Positions 17,061 to 25,305 of a stretch of DNA of 36,058 bases are shown here, in pieces. Within the stretch, counting starts at the first letter, position 1. Each line of letters starts with the position of its first letter. The stretch is from an uncultured Alcanivorax sp. Lineage in GTDB: Bacteria; Pseudomonadota; Gammaproteobacteria; Pseudomonadales; Alcanivoracaceae. The stretch covers positions 1 to 36,058 of the forward strand of contig CAJXLA010000018.1 in NCBI GenBank assembly GCA_913055795.1, in the 5' to 3' direction. The translations under genes and the position numbers were made by a program. The notes beneath the pieces were generated by a model. It searched no databases and was not told the DNA's origin. It saw only the letters and a list, made by a program, of their open reading frames with translations.

Positions 17061-17084
17061 GGGGCGGGGCCCATGACCCCGCCC
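17061..17084. terminator. GC hairpin between convergent TM2 and DoxX genes
   Basis: GGGCGGGG (17062-17069) pairs with CCCCGCCC (17077-17084) across a 7-nt loop in the 39-bp gap between the two stop codons. There is no T-tract, so it is only a plausible shared terminator. Confidence 0.4.
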
Positions 17085-17092
17085 GGCAGATA

Positions 17093-17494
17093 CTATTTCT
17101 TGACCACATACTTGCCGGGCCCGAGGAAGAGCAGGGCGACGGCATTGAACAGGAAGAAGGCCTGCAATTCGATCTTCCAGCCGCCATGCTGATTCAGCGC
17201 GAAGATCTCGTTCATGTGGGCCAGGCCAATGGCGAAGAGCATGTTGATGATGATCAGGCCGGCCCCAATGCGCAGTTGATACCCCGCGATCACCAGCAAC
17301 GGCCCGACCACTTCGCCCAGAAAGACCCCGTACGCGAGCAATTCCGGCAGGCCGGCGGACGAAACCATGCCCTGAATTCCGCCCACACCGCCGCTCAGCT
17401 TGGCCACGCCGTGAAACAGCATCAACACACCCAGGGTCAGTCGCAGAATCAGTTTTCCGGCATCGGCGTTTTGCATTTTCTCCTCCGGGCTCAT
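17093..17494 (-). CDS. DoxX family membrane protein
   Basis: The product has 133 residues from the ATG at 17494, with GGAGGGAGG upstream. A second ATG at 17476 also has GGAGGAG in good position, giving 127 residues, so either start is possible. The protein has four hydrophobic segments (about 15-35, 52-72, 76-96 and 105-125). DoxX-family features are LRLTLGVLMLFHGVAKL near the start, LAYGVFLGEVVGPLLVIAG, and INMLFAIGLAHM. The family is named for a thiosulfate:quinone oxidoreductase subunit of Acidianus; most bacterial members have no assigned function, and some act with thioredoxin-like or radical-detoxification systems. The stronger name DoxD is not justified here. It lies 108 bp downstream of guaA. 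Confidence 0.85.
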   Translation of the reverse strand: MSPEEKMQNADAGKLILRLTLGVLMLFHGVAKLSGGVGGIQGMVSSAGLPELLAYGVFLGEVVGPLLVIAGYQLRIGAGLIIINMLFAIGLAHMNEIFALNQHGGWKIELQAFFLFNAVALLFLGPGKYVVKK

Positions 17495-17601
17495 GATCGG
17501 TCCTCCCTCCAGCTTGCGAGATTTCTGTTCTCGCTCCTGCACAATTGCGCACTGCCAAACCCTACCAGACGCAAGCCACCGGGTCTGTGAAGCGGCGCTC
17601 T

Positions 17602-19173
17602 CTACTCCCACTCAATGGTCGCCGGGGGTTTGGAGGAAATATCATAGGTGACCCGGCTGATCCCCGGGATTTCGTTGATAATGCGGCTCGAGACCTTCTC
17701 CAGCAGCTCCCAGGGCAAACGCGCGGAACGCGCGGTCATGAAATCCACGGTTTCCACAGCACGCAGCGCCACCACATACTCGTAACGCCGCGCGTCGCCC
17801 ACCACACCCACGGACTTCACGGGCTGGAACACGGCAAAGGCCTGAGAGGTGCTGTGGTAGTAATCCCAGGCGTGCAGTTCCTGGATAAAGATGTAATCCG
17901 CCAGGCGAAGCAGATCGGCGTACTCCTTTTTTACCTCGCCCAGAATGCGCACACCCAGCCCGGGCCCCGGGAAAGGATGGCGATAGACCATGTCATAGGG
18001 CAGCCCCAGCTCCAGCCCGATCTTGCGTACCTCGTCCTTGAACAGCTCGCGCAGCGGCTCCACCAGCTTGAGCTTCATGTTCTCGGGCAAGCCGCCCACA
18101 TTGTGGTGCGATTTGATCAGATGCGCGCCGCCGGTTTGGGACACCGCGGATTCGATGACATCCGGATAGATGGTGCCCTGGGCCAGCCAGTGGGCATGGG
18201 TCAAACGGGAGGCTTCTTCATCGAAAATCTCGATAAAGGTATTGCCGATGATCTTGCGTTTTTCCTCTGGATCCTCGATGCCCTTGAGCCGGCCCAGGAA
18301 GGTGTTTTCCGCATCCACCCGCACCACACGCACGCCCATGTGGTCGCCGAACATCTCCATGACGACTTCCGCCTCGCGGTGACGCAGCAGGCCGTTGTCG
18401 ACAAAGACACAGGTGAGTTGCCGCCCGATGGCCTGATGCACCAGGGCCGCGGTAACGGACGAATCCACGCCGCCGGACAGACCCAGCACCACTTCCTCGT
18501 CGCCCACTTGTTCGCGGATACGTTCCACGGCGTCGGCAACGATATTGCCCGGCGTCCACAACGCCTGGCAGCCACAGACTTCGCGCACGAAACGCTCCAT
18601 GATGCGCCCACCCTGGCGCGTGTGCGTTACCTCCGGATGAAACTGCAGGCCGTAGAAACGGCGTTCATCATCGGCGAAAGCGGCCACCGGGCACGAATCC
18701 GTGGACGCGGTGACCGAGAATCCGGCGGGCAACGCTTCCACCCGATCCCCATGGCTCATCCAGACATCGAGCAGGCTCTGGTGGTTTTCTTCGTGATCAA
18801 TGATGCCGTCGAGCAGCCGGTTCGCCGCCTCCTTGCGCACCCGGGCATAGCCGAATTCGTGGCGTTCCCCGGTCACCACGCTACCCCCCAGCTGGCCCGC
18901 GAGCGCCTGCATGCCGTAGCAGATCCCCAGCACGGGCACGCCATGGTCGAACACCGCCTGCGGTACCCGGGGCGTGGTGCCCTCGGTCAGGGTTTCCGGG
19001 CCACCGGAGAGAATGATGCCGGCGGGCGCGAAAGCCCGCAGCTCGTCATCGGCGATGGCGTAAGCACGGACTTCGCAGTAGACCCCGATCTCGCGCACCC
19101 GGCGTGCGATCAGCTGCGTGTACTGGGACCCGAAGTCGAGAATCAGGATGCGTTGCGCGTGAATATCGGTCAT
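17602..19173 (-). CDS. guaA: GMP synthase (glutamine-hydrolysing)
   Basis: The product has 523 residues, close to the E. coli 525. It converts XMP, glutamine and ATP to GMP. The N-terminal class I glutamine amidotransferase domain (about 8-200) has catalytic Cys85 (GICYGMQ), His179 and Glu181 (LQFHPEVT). The ATP-pyrophosphatase domain has the P-loop [13 protein letters not shown] (about 230-242), and the C-terminal dimerisation domain ends in KPPATIEWE as the family does. The start ATG at 19173 is chosen over an open extension because [19 protein letters not shown] is the family's N-terminus. It follows guaB by 102 bp; a terminator-like hairpin lies between. Confidence 0.97.
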   Translation of the reverse strand: MTDIHAQRILILDFGSQYTQLIARRVREIGVYCEVRAYAIADDELRAFAPAGIILSGGPETLTEGTTPRVPQAVFDHGVPVLGICYGMQALAGQLGGSVVTGERHEFGYARVRKEAANRLLDGIIDHEENHQSLLDVWMSHGDRVEALPAGFSVTASTDSCPVAAFADDERRFYGLQFHPEVTHTRQGGRIMERFVREVCGCQALWTPGNIVADAVERIREQVGDEEVVLGLSGGVDSSVTAALVHQAIGRQLTCVFVDNGLLRHREAEVVMEMFGDHMGVRVVRVDAENTFLGRLKGIEDPEEKRKIIGNTFIEIFDEEASRLTHAHWLAQGTIYPDVIESAVSQTGGAHLIKSHHNVGGLPENMKLKLVEPLRELFKDEVRKIGLELGLPYDMVYRHPFPGPGLGVRILGEVKKEYADLLRLADYIFIQELHAWDYYHSTSQAFAVFQPVKSVGVVGDARRYEYVVALRAVETVDFMTARSARLPWELLEKVSSRIINEIPGISRVTYDISSKPPATIEWE

Positions 19174-19203
19174 GGCTGGTCCGTCTTCGTTGCGAGACTC
19201 CAC

Positions 19204-19240
19204 CGGCAAAAACAAAACCGGCCGCACAACGACCGGTTTT
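19204..19240 (-). terminator. Terminator-like hairpin between guaB and guaA
   Basis: AAAACCGG (19214-19221) and CCGGTTTT (19233-19240) form an 8-bp stem with an 11-nt loop, followed on the minus strand by TTTTGTTTTT. It is 36 bp after the guaB stop and 41 bp before the guaA start, so it may reduce guaA expression relative to guaB. Confidence 0.65.
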
Positions 19241-19275
19241 CCTCCCGATTCCCCGAGCCGGCTTCGCGGCTTTGC

Positions 19276-20742
19276 TTACACCGGGTAGTTGGGCGCTTCC
19301 TTGGTAATGGAGACATCATGGACATGCGACTCGCGCATGCCCGCATTGGTCACCTTGGTGAACTGCGATTGCGTGCGCATGGCCTCAATGTCGTGACAGC
19401 CCGTATAGCCCATGGAAGCGCGCAGCCCGCCCATGAGCTGATGGACAATGGCGCTCATGGGGCCCTTGTAGGGCACCCGGCCCTCGATACCTTCGGGCAC
19501 GAGCTTTTCCACACCCGCCGAAGCGTCCTGAAAATAGCGATCACTGGAGCCGGTCTCGCCGGACATGGCCCCGAGCGAGCCCATGCCCCGGTAGGACTTG
19601 TAATAACCGCCCTGGAAGAGCTCCACCTGACCGGGCGCTTCCTCGGTACCGGCGAGCAGGGAGCCGATCATGACGGCATTGGCGCCGGCCGCCACGGCCT
19701 TGGCCAGATCGCCGGAAAAGCGGATGCCGCCATCGGCAATAAGCGGCACATCGGTTTCCTGCAGCACATCATTGACGTCGCTGATGGCGGTCACCTGGGG
19801 CACGCCGATACCGGCCACGATCCGGGTGGTACAGATCGAGCCCGGACCAATCCCCACCTTGATACCGTCCACACCGGCATCCACCAGGGCCCGCGCCGCG
19901 TCGGCGGTGGCAATATTGCCCACGATTACCTGCACAGCCGGATGACGCTGCTTGATCCAGCCGAGAACATCGATCACGCCGCGCGAGTGACCATGGGCGG
20001 TGTCCAGCACCAGCACGTCCACGCCTTCGGCGACCAGGGCGTCGATCCGTTCCTCGGTCCCCTCGCCGATGCCCACGGCCGCGCCCACGCGCAACCGCCC
20101 CAGATCGTCCTTGCAGGCACTGGGAAAGAGCGCGGCCTTCTCGATGTCCTTGACCGTGATCATGCCGCGCAATTCACCCTTTTCATTCACCACCAGCACC
20201 TTCTCGATGCGATGCCGGTGCAAAAGATCGCGCACATCGTCGGCGGCCGCGCCTTCCGCCACTGTCACCAGCCGGTCCTTGCCCGTCATGATGTTGGCCA
20301 CGGGCTGATCATAACGCGTGACAAAGCGCGTATCACGGCCGGTGACGATACCCACCACTTCGTCGCCCTGAACCACGGGCACGCCGGAGATCCGGTTGGC
20401 GTCGGTAATACGCAGCAGTTCCGACACCGAGGTGTCCGGACTGACCGTGATGGGATCCTTGACCACGCCGCTTTCGTACTTTTTCACCAGGCGCACGTGT
20501 TTCGCCTGATCCTCGACGGGCATGTTCTTGTGCAGAATGCCGATGCCGCCTTCCTGGGCCATGGCAATCGCCAGACGGTATTCGGTCACGGTATCCATGG
20601 CCGCGGACACCAGGGGCGTGGGCAGGGTAATGCCCCGGGTCAATTTGGAAGTCAGGTCGACGTCGCGCGGCAGCACATCGGAATAGGCGGGCAGCAGCAG
20701 GACATCGTCGAACGTCAGTGCTTCTTGCACGATTCTGAGCAT
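19276..20742 (-). CDS. guaB: Inosine-5'-monophosphate dehydrogenase
   Basis: The product has 488 residues, as in E. coli. It oxidises IMP to XMP with NAD+, the first committed step to GMP. The TIM-barrel core starts at [19 protein letters not shown], is interrupted by a pair of CBS domains (about 93-205, [12 protein letters not shown] and the second unit after PVANIMTG), and carries the catalytic Cys near residue 304 in [10 protein letters not shown], the flap region SSDRYFQ and the late [11 protein letters not shown]. The ATG at 20742 fits the family N-terminus [13 protein letters not shown]; the open frame continues upstream through the promoter and is not coding. It is divergent from xseA. 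Confidence 0.97.
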   Translation of the reverse strand: MLRIVQEALTFDDVLLLPAYSDVLPRDVDLTSKLTRGITLPTPLVSAAMDTVTEYRLAIAMAQEGGIGILHKNMPVEDQAKHVRLVKKYESGVVKDPITVSPDTSVSELLRITDANRISGVPVVQGDEVVGIVTGRDTRFVTRYDQPVANIMTGKDRLVTVAEGAAADDVRDLLHRHRIEKVLVVNEKGELRGMITVKDIEKAALFPSACKDDLGRLRVGAAVGIGEGTEERIDALVAEGVDVLVLDTAHGHSRGVIDVLGWIKQRHPAVQVIVGNIATADAARALVDAGVDGIKVGIGPGSICTTRIVAGIGVPQVTAISDVNDVLQETDVPLIADGGIRFSGDLAKAVAAGANAVMIGSLLAGTEEAPGQVELFQGGYYKSYRGMGSLGAMSGETGSSDRYFQDASAGVEKLVPEGIEGRVPYKGPMSAIVHQLMGGLRASMGYTGCHDIEAMRTQSQFTKVTNAGMRESHVHDVSITKEAPNYPV

Positions 20743-20812
20743 AGGACACCGTAATCGGCTCGGTGAATGCACCGGAGTGGCGGGCCGGAGTCCGTCCAAC
20801 TCCGAAACGCGG

Positions 20813-20841
20813 ATTATAGGCAATGCCGCCACGAGGGTAAA
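20813..20841 (-). promoter_or_regulatory. Promoter of guaB
   Basis: On the minus strand TTTACC (20841-20836), a 17-nt spacer and a perfect TATAAT (20818-20813) lie 71 bp upstream of the guaB ATG. The leader contains a GGAGT/ACTCC hairpin (20788-20804). Confidence 0.65.
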
Positions 20842-20891
20842 CGACAACATGCCCGGTGGTACCCGCGCGCGTGAAACGCTACCCTGCGCCC

Positions 20892-22265
20892 ATGTCGACA
20901 CAGCCCGCCACCGACGACACGCCCCGAGTGCTCACCGTCAGCCAGCTCAATCTGGACGTTCAGGGCCAGCTCGAAGGCGGCTTTCCCCTGCTGTGGGTGG
21001 AAGGCGAGCTGTCCAACGTCAAGCGCCCGGCTTCCGGGCATCTGTACTGCTCGCTCAAGGACGAGCGCGCCCAGGTCAGCGCGGCCATGTTCCGGGGGCG
21101 CAACCGGCGCCTGCGCTTTACGCCCGAAGACGGCACGCGGGTGCTGGTGCGCGCCCGGGTGAGCCTGTACGTGCCCCGGGGCCAGTATCAGCTGATTATC
21201 GAGCACATGGAAGAGGCCGGCGAGGGACGCCTGCGGCGGGCTTTCGAACAGTTGCGCGATCGGCTGTTCGCCGAGGGTCTGTTCAGCGAAGAAGGCAAAC
21301 AGGCGCTGCCCCGCTATCCGGCCCAGATCGGAGTCATCACCTCGGCGTCCGGCGCGGCCCTGCGCGACATCCTGCAAGTGCTGCAGCGGCGCTGTCCGGG
21401 CATTCCCGTGCTGATCTATCCCGCCGCCGTTCAGGGCGACGACGCCCCGCGTCAGCTGCGCGCCGCCCTGGCGCTGGCGCAGCGGCGCCGGGACTGTGAT
21501 GTGCTCATCCTGGGCCGGGGCGGGGGCTCCCTGGAGGACCTCTGGGCCTTCAATGATGAACAACTGGCCCGGGATCTGGCGGGCTGCGAAACCCCGGTGG
21601 TGTCGGCCGTGGGCCACGAGGTGGACACGGCACTCACCGACTACGCGGCGGACGTACGCGCACCCACCCCGTCGGCGGCGGCAGAGCTGGCGGGCCCGGA
21701 CATGGCCGCGTTTGAACGCCAGTGGACGGCGCTGAGCGAACGCCTGCAGCGGCAGATGAACCGGCGGGTCATCCGCGAACGCGAACGCCTGGACTTCTTG
21801 CGCCGGCGGCTGGTACGTCCGGAACAACAACTACGCCGCCATGCCCAGCACCTGGACGAGCTGGACGGACGTCTGCGCCGGCAAATGAATCACCGGCTCA
21901 CCCTGAACCGTCAGCGGCTGGACCAGCTTCGGCGGCGCCTGCAGGGGCGCGACCCGCGCGGGTGGTTGCGTCTCGCCCGGCAACGCCTGACCGGCCTGGC
22001 CCGACGGCTGCGCGGCCCGGCCCCGCGTCTGCTGGAACAGCGCCGCCAGCACCTGGGCCACCTCGGTCACCGGCTGGAAACCGCCAGTCCCCTGGCCACG
22101 CTGCAGCGCGGTTACAGTATCACCCTCAAGGACGGCCAGCCGCTGCGTTCGAGCCATCCCGTTGAGCCGGGTGACACCCTGCGCACACGCCTGCCGGACG
22201 GCGAAGTAATCTCGCGGGTGGAATCCACCCACGAGCAACCCCTGGGTGTCGACCCGGACGATTAA
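20892..22265 (+). CDS. xseA: Exodeoxyribonuclease VII large subunit
   Basis: The product has 457 residues, the family's usual length. It is the catalytic subunit of exonuclease VII, which trims single-stranded DNA from both ends together with several XseB subunits. The N-terminal OB fold (about 14-110) has [19 protein letters not shown] and [19 protein letters not shown]; the nuclease core has [37 protein letters not shown] and [18 protein letters not shown]; the Arg/Gln-rich coiled coil (about 280-420) binds XseB, and the end has [11 protein letters not shown]. No xseB is nearby. The ATG at 20892 is preferred because it starts just before the OB fold. Its stop codon lies in the arm of the palindrome at 22262-22325. 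Confidence 0.95.
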   Translation: MSTQPATDDTPRVLTVSQLNLDVQGQLEGGFPLLWVEGELSNVKRPASGHLYCSLKDERAQVSAAMFRGRNRRLRFTPEDGTRVLVRARVSLYVPRGQYQLIIEHMEEAGEGRLRRAFEQLRDRLFAEGLFSEEGKQALPRYPAQIGVITSASGAALRDILQVLQRRCPGIPVLIYPAAVQGDDAPRQLRAALALAQRRRDCDVLILGRGGGSLEDLWAFNDEQLARDLAGCETPVVSAVGHEVDTALTDYAADVRAPTPSAAAELAGPDMAAFERQWTALSERLQRQMNRRVIRERERLDFLRRRLVRPEQQLRRHAQHLDELDGRLRRQMNHRLTLNRQRLDQLRRRLQGRDPRGWLRLARQRLTGLARRLRGPAPRLLEQRRQHLGHLGHRLETASPLATLQRGYSITLKDGQPLRSSHPVEPGDTLRTRLPDGEVISRVESTHEQPLGVDPDD

Positions 22266-22325
22266 CAGGCTGTTCAAAAACCCTTTGCGTGCTCAGCGCG
22301 CAAGGGGTTTTCAACAGCCTGTTAA
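22262..22325. repeat. Compact palindromic repeat shared by two convergent genes
   Basis: A 64-bp near-perfect palindrome with ends TTAACAGGCTGTT and AACAGCCTGTTAA, inner arms AAAAACCC/GGGGTTTT and a GC-rich centre. The left end supplies the xseA TAA (22263-22265) and the right end the TAA of the histidine kinase (22322-22324). On both strands the stem contains runs of T or A, so it should also act as a bidirectional terminator. The arms recur at 32215-32480 and partly at 27557-27580. Confidence 0.85.
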
Positions 22326-24280
22326 TGGTCCTGATCGCCCTGTCGGGCTCCGCTGTCGTCATCAACCCGGACCGGATCCAGAAAGCGCGCCAGAACACTC
22401 AGCAGCTTGTCGCGCTGGAAGGGCTTGGCGATATAGTCATCCATGCCCTCGCGCAGGCAGCGCTCGCGCTCGCCCGGCAGGGCATTGGCGGTCAGGGCGA
22501 TGATCGGGGTACGGGGCCGGCGGTCTTCACGCTCCTTGCGCCGCCAGACCCGGGCGGCTTCCAGTCCGTCCATGACCGGCATCTGGATATCCATGAGGAC
22601 GGCGTCGAAATCCGTTTCCGCGAACGCTTTCACCGCTTCGTGGCCATTTTCGACGGCCGTAACCTCCAGCCCGACGCCCGCGATCATGCGTTCGGCCACC
22701 ATGCGATTGATTTCGTTATCTTCCACCAGCAATACCCGGCCATGGAGTTCGGTCCGCGCCTGTGCCCAGCCGCCCGCCCGCGCCGCCCCGGAAACGGAAT
22801 CGCGGCAGGGAAAGCGAAAGCGAAAGACAAAGCGGGTGCCCTCATGGACCACGCTGTCCACATCCATCTCGCCGCCCAGCATGGTGGTCAACCGCCGGGC
22901 AATGGCCAGCCCCAGGCCGGTGCCGCCGAAACGTCGCGATGTCGATGAATCTGCCTGCGCGAACGCGTCAAAGAGCGTGGCCTTTTTGTCCCGGGGGATC
23001 CCGATCCCGGTATCGGCCACCGCTATACTCAGCCCGAGCTCGTCGGCCCGGCGCCGGGTATCAAGCTCCACCCGGACCCCGCCCTGCTGGGTGAACTTGA
23101 CCGCGTTGCTGATCAGATTGGACAGGATCTGGCGCAGCCGGGTCGGATCGGTGCAGACCTCCAGGCCATCCAGCTGTCCGTCCCCGATCAGCACGAGCTC
23201 GAGCCCCTTCTCTTCGGCCAGATAGCGGAAATTGTCAATGCAGCTGCGAATCAGTTCGTCCGGTTCGAACCACAGCTGCTCCATTTCCAGCCGCCCGGAC
23301 TCGATGCGCGAGAAATCCAGAATGTCGTTGATGACTTCCAGCAGGTGAGAGGTGGACTCCTCGGCGGCACGGGTATACTGGCCCTGTTCATCGTCGAGAC
23401 GGGTGCGGCGTAACAGCTGCAGCATACCCAGTACGCCGTTCATGGGAGTGCGCAACTCGTGGCTCATCATCGCCAGGAAGTCGCTCTTGGACTGGTTGGC
23501 GGCCTCCGCCCGGCGGCGTTCATCACGCAGCTCGTCCATGGCCTTGTCCTGATGCCGGCGCGCGCGTTCCAGTGCCGCGGCCAGTTCGTTGATATCGTTC
23601 TGCAGCGCCGCCGGCTCGCCCCGCAGGGGCTCGCTGCCACGCACATGGTAATCGCCGGAGCGGATAACGCGGACCAGTTCAGACAGCCGCGTCAGCGGTT
23701 CGGAGAGATTGCGGCTCAAACGAGCCGCAATCCACAGACCAGCCAGGATCGCCACCAGGGCCGGGCCCAGACTGGTCAGCACAATCTCGCGCTGGCGGGC
23801 GGCCACAGAGGCCCCGGACAACGCCAGGGTGACCTCTCCAATGCGCTCGGGCGCACCCAGGGCCCGGCCCGACCCCTTCGCTGGTGACGCCGGGGCCAGC
23901 ACGGACTGACGAAAAATATCGGCACGGAACAAACGCCGATTGCCGCTGTCTTTCGCATGGCCTTGCGGAGGGCTATCCCGGCGCTCACCCTCGAAGAGCA
24001 GCACGTCGCCGCCACGGTCACGGAAAAGCACGTAGCGCGCCGCCGGATCCTTGAGCGCGAGCTCCGCCTGCTTGCGCAAATCACGTTGGTTCCCCGAGAG
24101 GAAACCGTATTCGGAGGCCAGGGCCAGATGCCGCGCCATGAACTGACCCCGTCGGTCCAGCTGTTCCTCCACATCCTCGAAACGCTGCCAGGTGAGTGCC
24201 ACCAGCAACAGGACAAACATGATCAATGCGGGCAACACCGCGAGCAGCTGAAGCTGATTGCGTATACGGGTCGGAATCAA
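22322..24280 (-). CDS. Hybrid sensor histidine kinase with receiver domain
   Basis: The product has 652 residues. Membrane helices at about 11-31 and 166-187 enclose a periplasmic sensor region of about 135 residues. A HAMP linker (about 188-240) leads to the HisKA dimerisation domain with phospho-acceptor His274 (MMSHELRTPMNG), the ATPase domain with N box (SNLISNAVKF, about 386-395), DTGIGI (423-428) and GGTGLGL (452-458), and a C-terminal receiver domain with Asp521, phospho-acceptor Asp564 (LMDIQMPVMDG) and Lys619. There is no HPt domain, so phosphotransfer must use a separate protein. The layout resembles a shortened BarA/GacS. The start overlaps the stop of the preceding binding-protein gene (ATGA), implying joint function. 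The stop codon lies within a palindromic repeat. Confidence 0.93.
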   Translation of the reverse strand: MIPTRIRNQLQLLAVLPALIMFVLLLVALTWQRFEDVEEQLDRRGQFMARHLALASEYGFLSGNQRDLRKQAELALKDPAARYVLFRDRGGDVLLFEGERRDSPPQGHAKDSGNRRLFRADIFRQSVLAPASPAKGSGRALGAPERIGEVTLALSGASVAARQREIVLTSLGPALVAILAGLWIAARLSRNLSEPLTRLSELVRVIRSGDYHVRGSEPLRGEPAALQNDINELAAALERARRHQDKAMDELRDERRRAEAANQSKSDFLAMMSHELRTPMNGVLGMLQLLRRTRLDDEQGQYTRAAEESTSHLLEVINDILDFSRIESGRLEMEQLWFEPDELIRSCIDNFRYLAEEKGLELVLIGDGQLDGLEVCTDPTRLRQILSNLISNAVKFTQQGGVRVELDTRRRADELGLSIAVADTGIGIPRDKKATLFDAFAQADSSTSRRFGGTGLGLAIARRLTTMLGGEMDVDSVVHEGTRFVFRFRFPCRDSVSGAARAGGWAQARTELHGRVLLVEDNEINRMVAERMIAGVGLEVTAVENGHEAVKAFAETDFDAVLMDIQMPVMDGLEAARVWRRKEREDRRPRTPIIALTANALPGERERCLREGMDDYIAKPFQRDKLLSVLARFLDPVRVDDDSGARQGDQDH

Positions 24281-25161
24281 TGGGCCTCTCCGTCCCGCAA
24301 TTCCGCCGCCAGGTCCTGAGGATCGCGCAGAGGGAGATCATAGGCCTTGAGGACATCCTCGTTCAGCGTCACCGAGAAATGGGCAGGCCAGCCGGGCTCG
24401 GGCAACCGGCCCTGCTCGAGCAGACGCCGCAACCATTGCGCCAGCGAACGGGCCAGATGGATATCGCCGCTGTAGGTCGTGGCCAGACTGCCCGCCTGCA
24501 CGAAGGATCGGTTCGGCCCGACGACGGGACGCCGTTGCCGATAACTGGTCAGCAACACCAGTCGCGCCGTGTTTGGACCATAAAGCCCGGTTTCATCCAG
24601 TGCCAGAAGGGCATCCACACGGGGCAACAACCGGTTCAGCGCGGGGGCGAGCTCTTTTCGGGGCGCGACCTCGAGGAAATCGAGCGCCAGGGAGGCAGGC
24701 TCACCGCTATCCGCAGGGTCCAGCAGATAGGTCCGCAGCCAGTCACTGTCCGGTGTGAGTAACACGCCCACCCGCTGGAGGCCGGGCTGAAGCAACTGCA
24801 GCAACCGCAGCTGACGTTCCGGTTCGGCGCCGCGAAACAGCGCGGTACACCGGTGGCCGTCATCCCGGACCGCGCGGACCTGTTGTGGCGCAATGGCCAC
24901 ACCCACGACCCGGGTCCCCTCGCGACAACGACGGCGAAAATGCTGGGCGTCCAGCGCAAGCTGCACATCGGCCCCGCCGGGCGGCACCATACGGATGCGT
25001 TCACCCAGCATGCCCGCGAGCTTGTCGCTGAACCAGGCCACGCGTGCGGCGTCACCACCGTGAACGGATACCGTCAGCACGCGTGCGTCCGCGGCGGCCC
25101 CGACCCACAGCGGCAGACAGGCAAGCACAAGCAACAAGCACCGCCGGAGTGACAGCAACAT
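24277..25161 (-). CDS. Periplasmic substrate-binding-like protein
   Basis: The product has 294 residues from the ATG at 25161, which has AGGAAGG upstream and starts a clear signal peptide (LLSLRRCLLLVLACLPLW, cut near residue 25). The remainder looks like a two-lobed periplasmic binding protein of the ABC_sub_bind type (PF04392): a LQLLQPGLQRVGVLLTPDSD segment, VDALLALDETGLYGPNTARL and YRQRRPVVGPNRSFVQAGSL with the hinge-like GSLATTYSGD. No ABC permease or ATPase is nearby. The stop overlaps the start of the hybrid kinase (ATGA), so it is best read as the periplasmic ligand receptor for that kinase; the ligand is unknown. Confidence 0.75.
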   Translation of the reverse strand: MLLSLRRCLLLVLACLPLWVGAAADARVLTVSVHGGDAARVAWFSDKLAGMLGERIRMVPPGGADVQLALDAQHFRRRCREGTRVVGVAIAPQQVRAVRDDGHRCTALFRGAEPERQLRLLQLLQPGLQRVGVLLTPDSDWLRTYLLDPADSGEPASLALDFLEVAPRKELAPALNRLLPRVDALLALDETGLYGPNTARLVLLTSYRQRRPVVGPNRSFVQAGSLATTYSGDIHLARSLAQWLRRLLEQGRLPEPGWPAHFSVTLNEDVLKAYDLPLRDPQDLAAELRDGEAH

Positions 25162-25305
25162 TACCTTCCTCTGGACACGCACATGAGCCACATCCCTGAG
25201 CATGAACCTCATCAGGAAGCTCCAGGCCGCGCCTTCAGGCCAAGCCGCCTTCCTGTATCCATCATAGCCCGAACCCGCCTCCCACTGTATACAATTTCAC
25301 TTCAA

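Noticed and set aside
17545-20754. A 1069-codon open frame on the plus strand opposite guaA and guaB
   Set aside because: It is a GC-driven shadow of two strongly conserved genes, with His/Gln-rich, low-complexity translation and no family resemblance.
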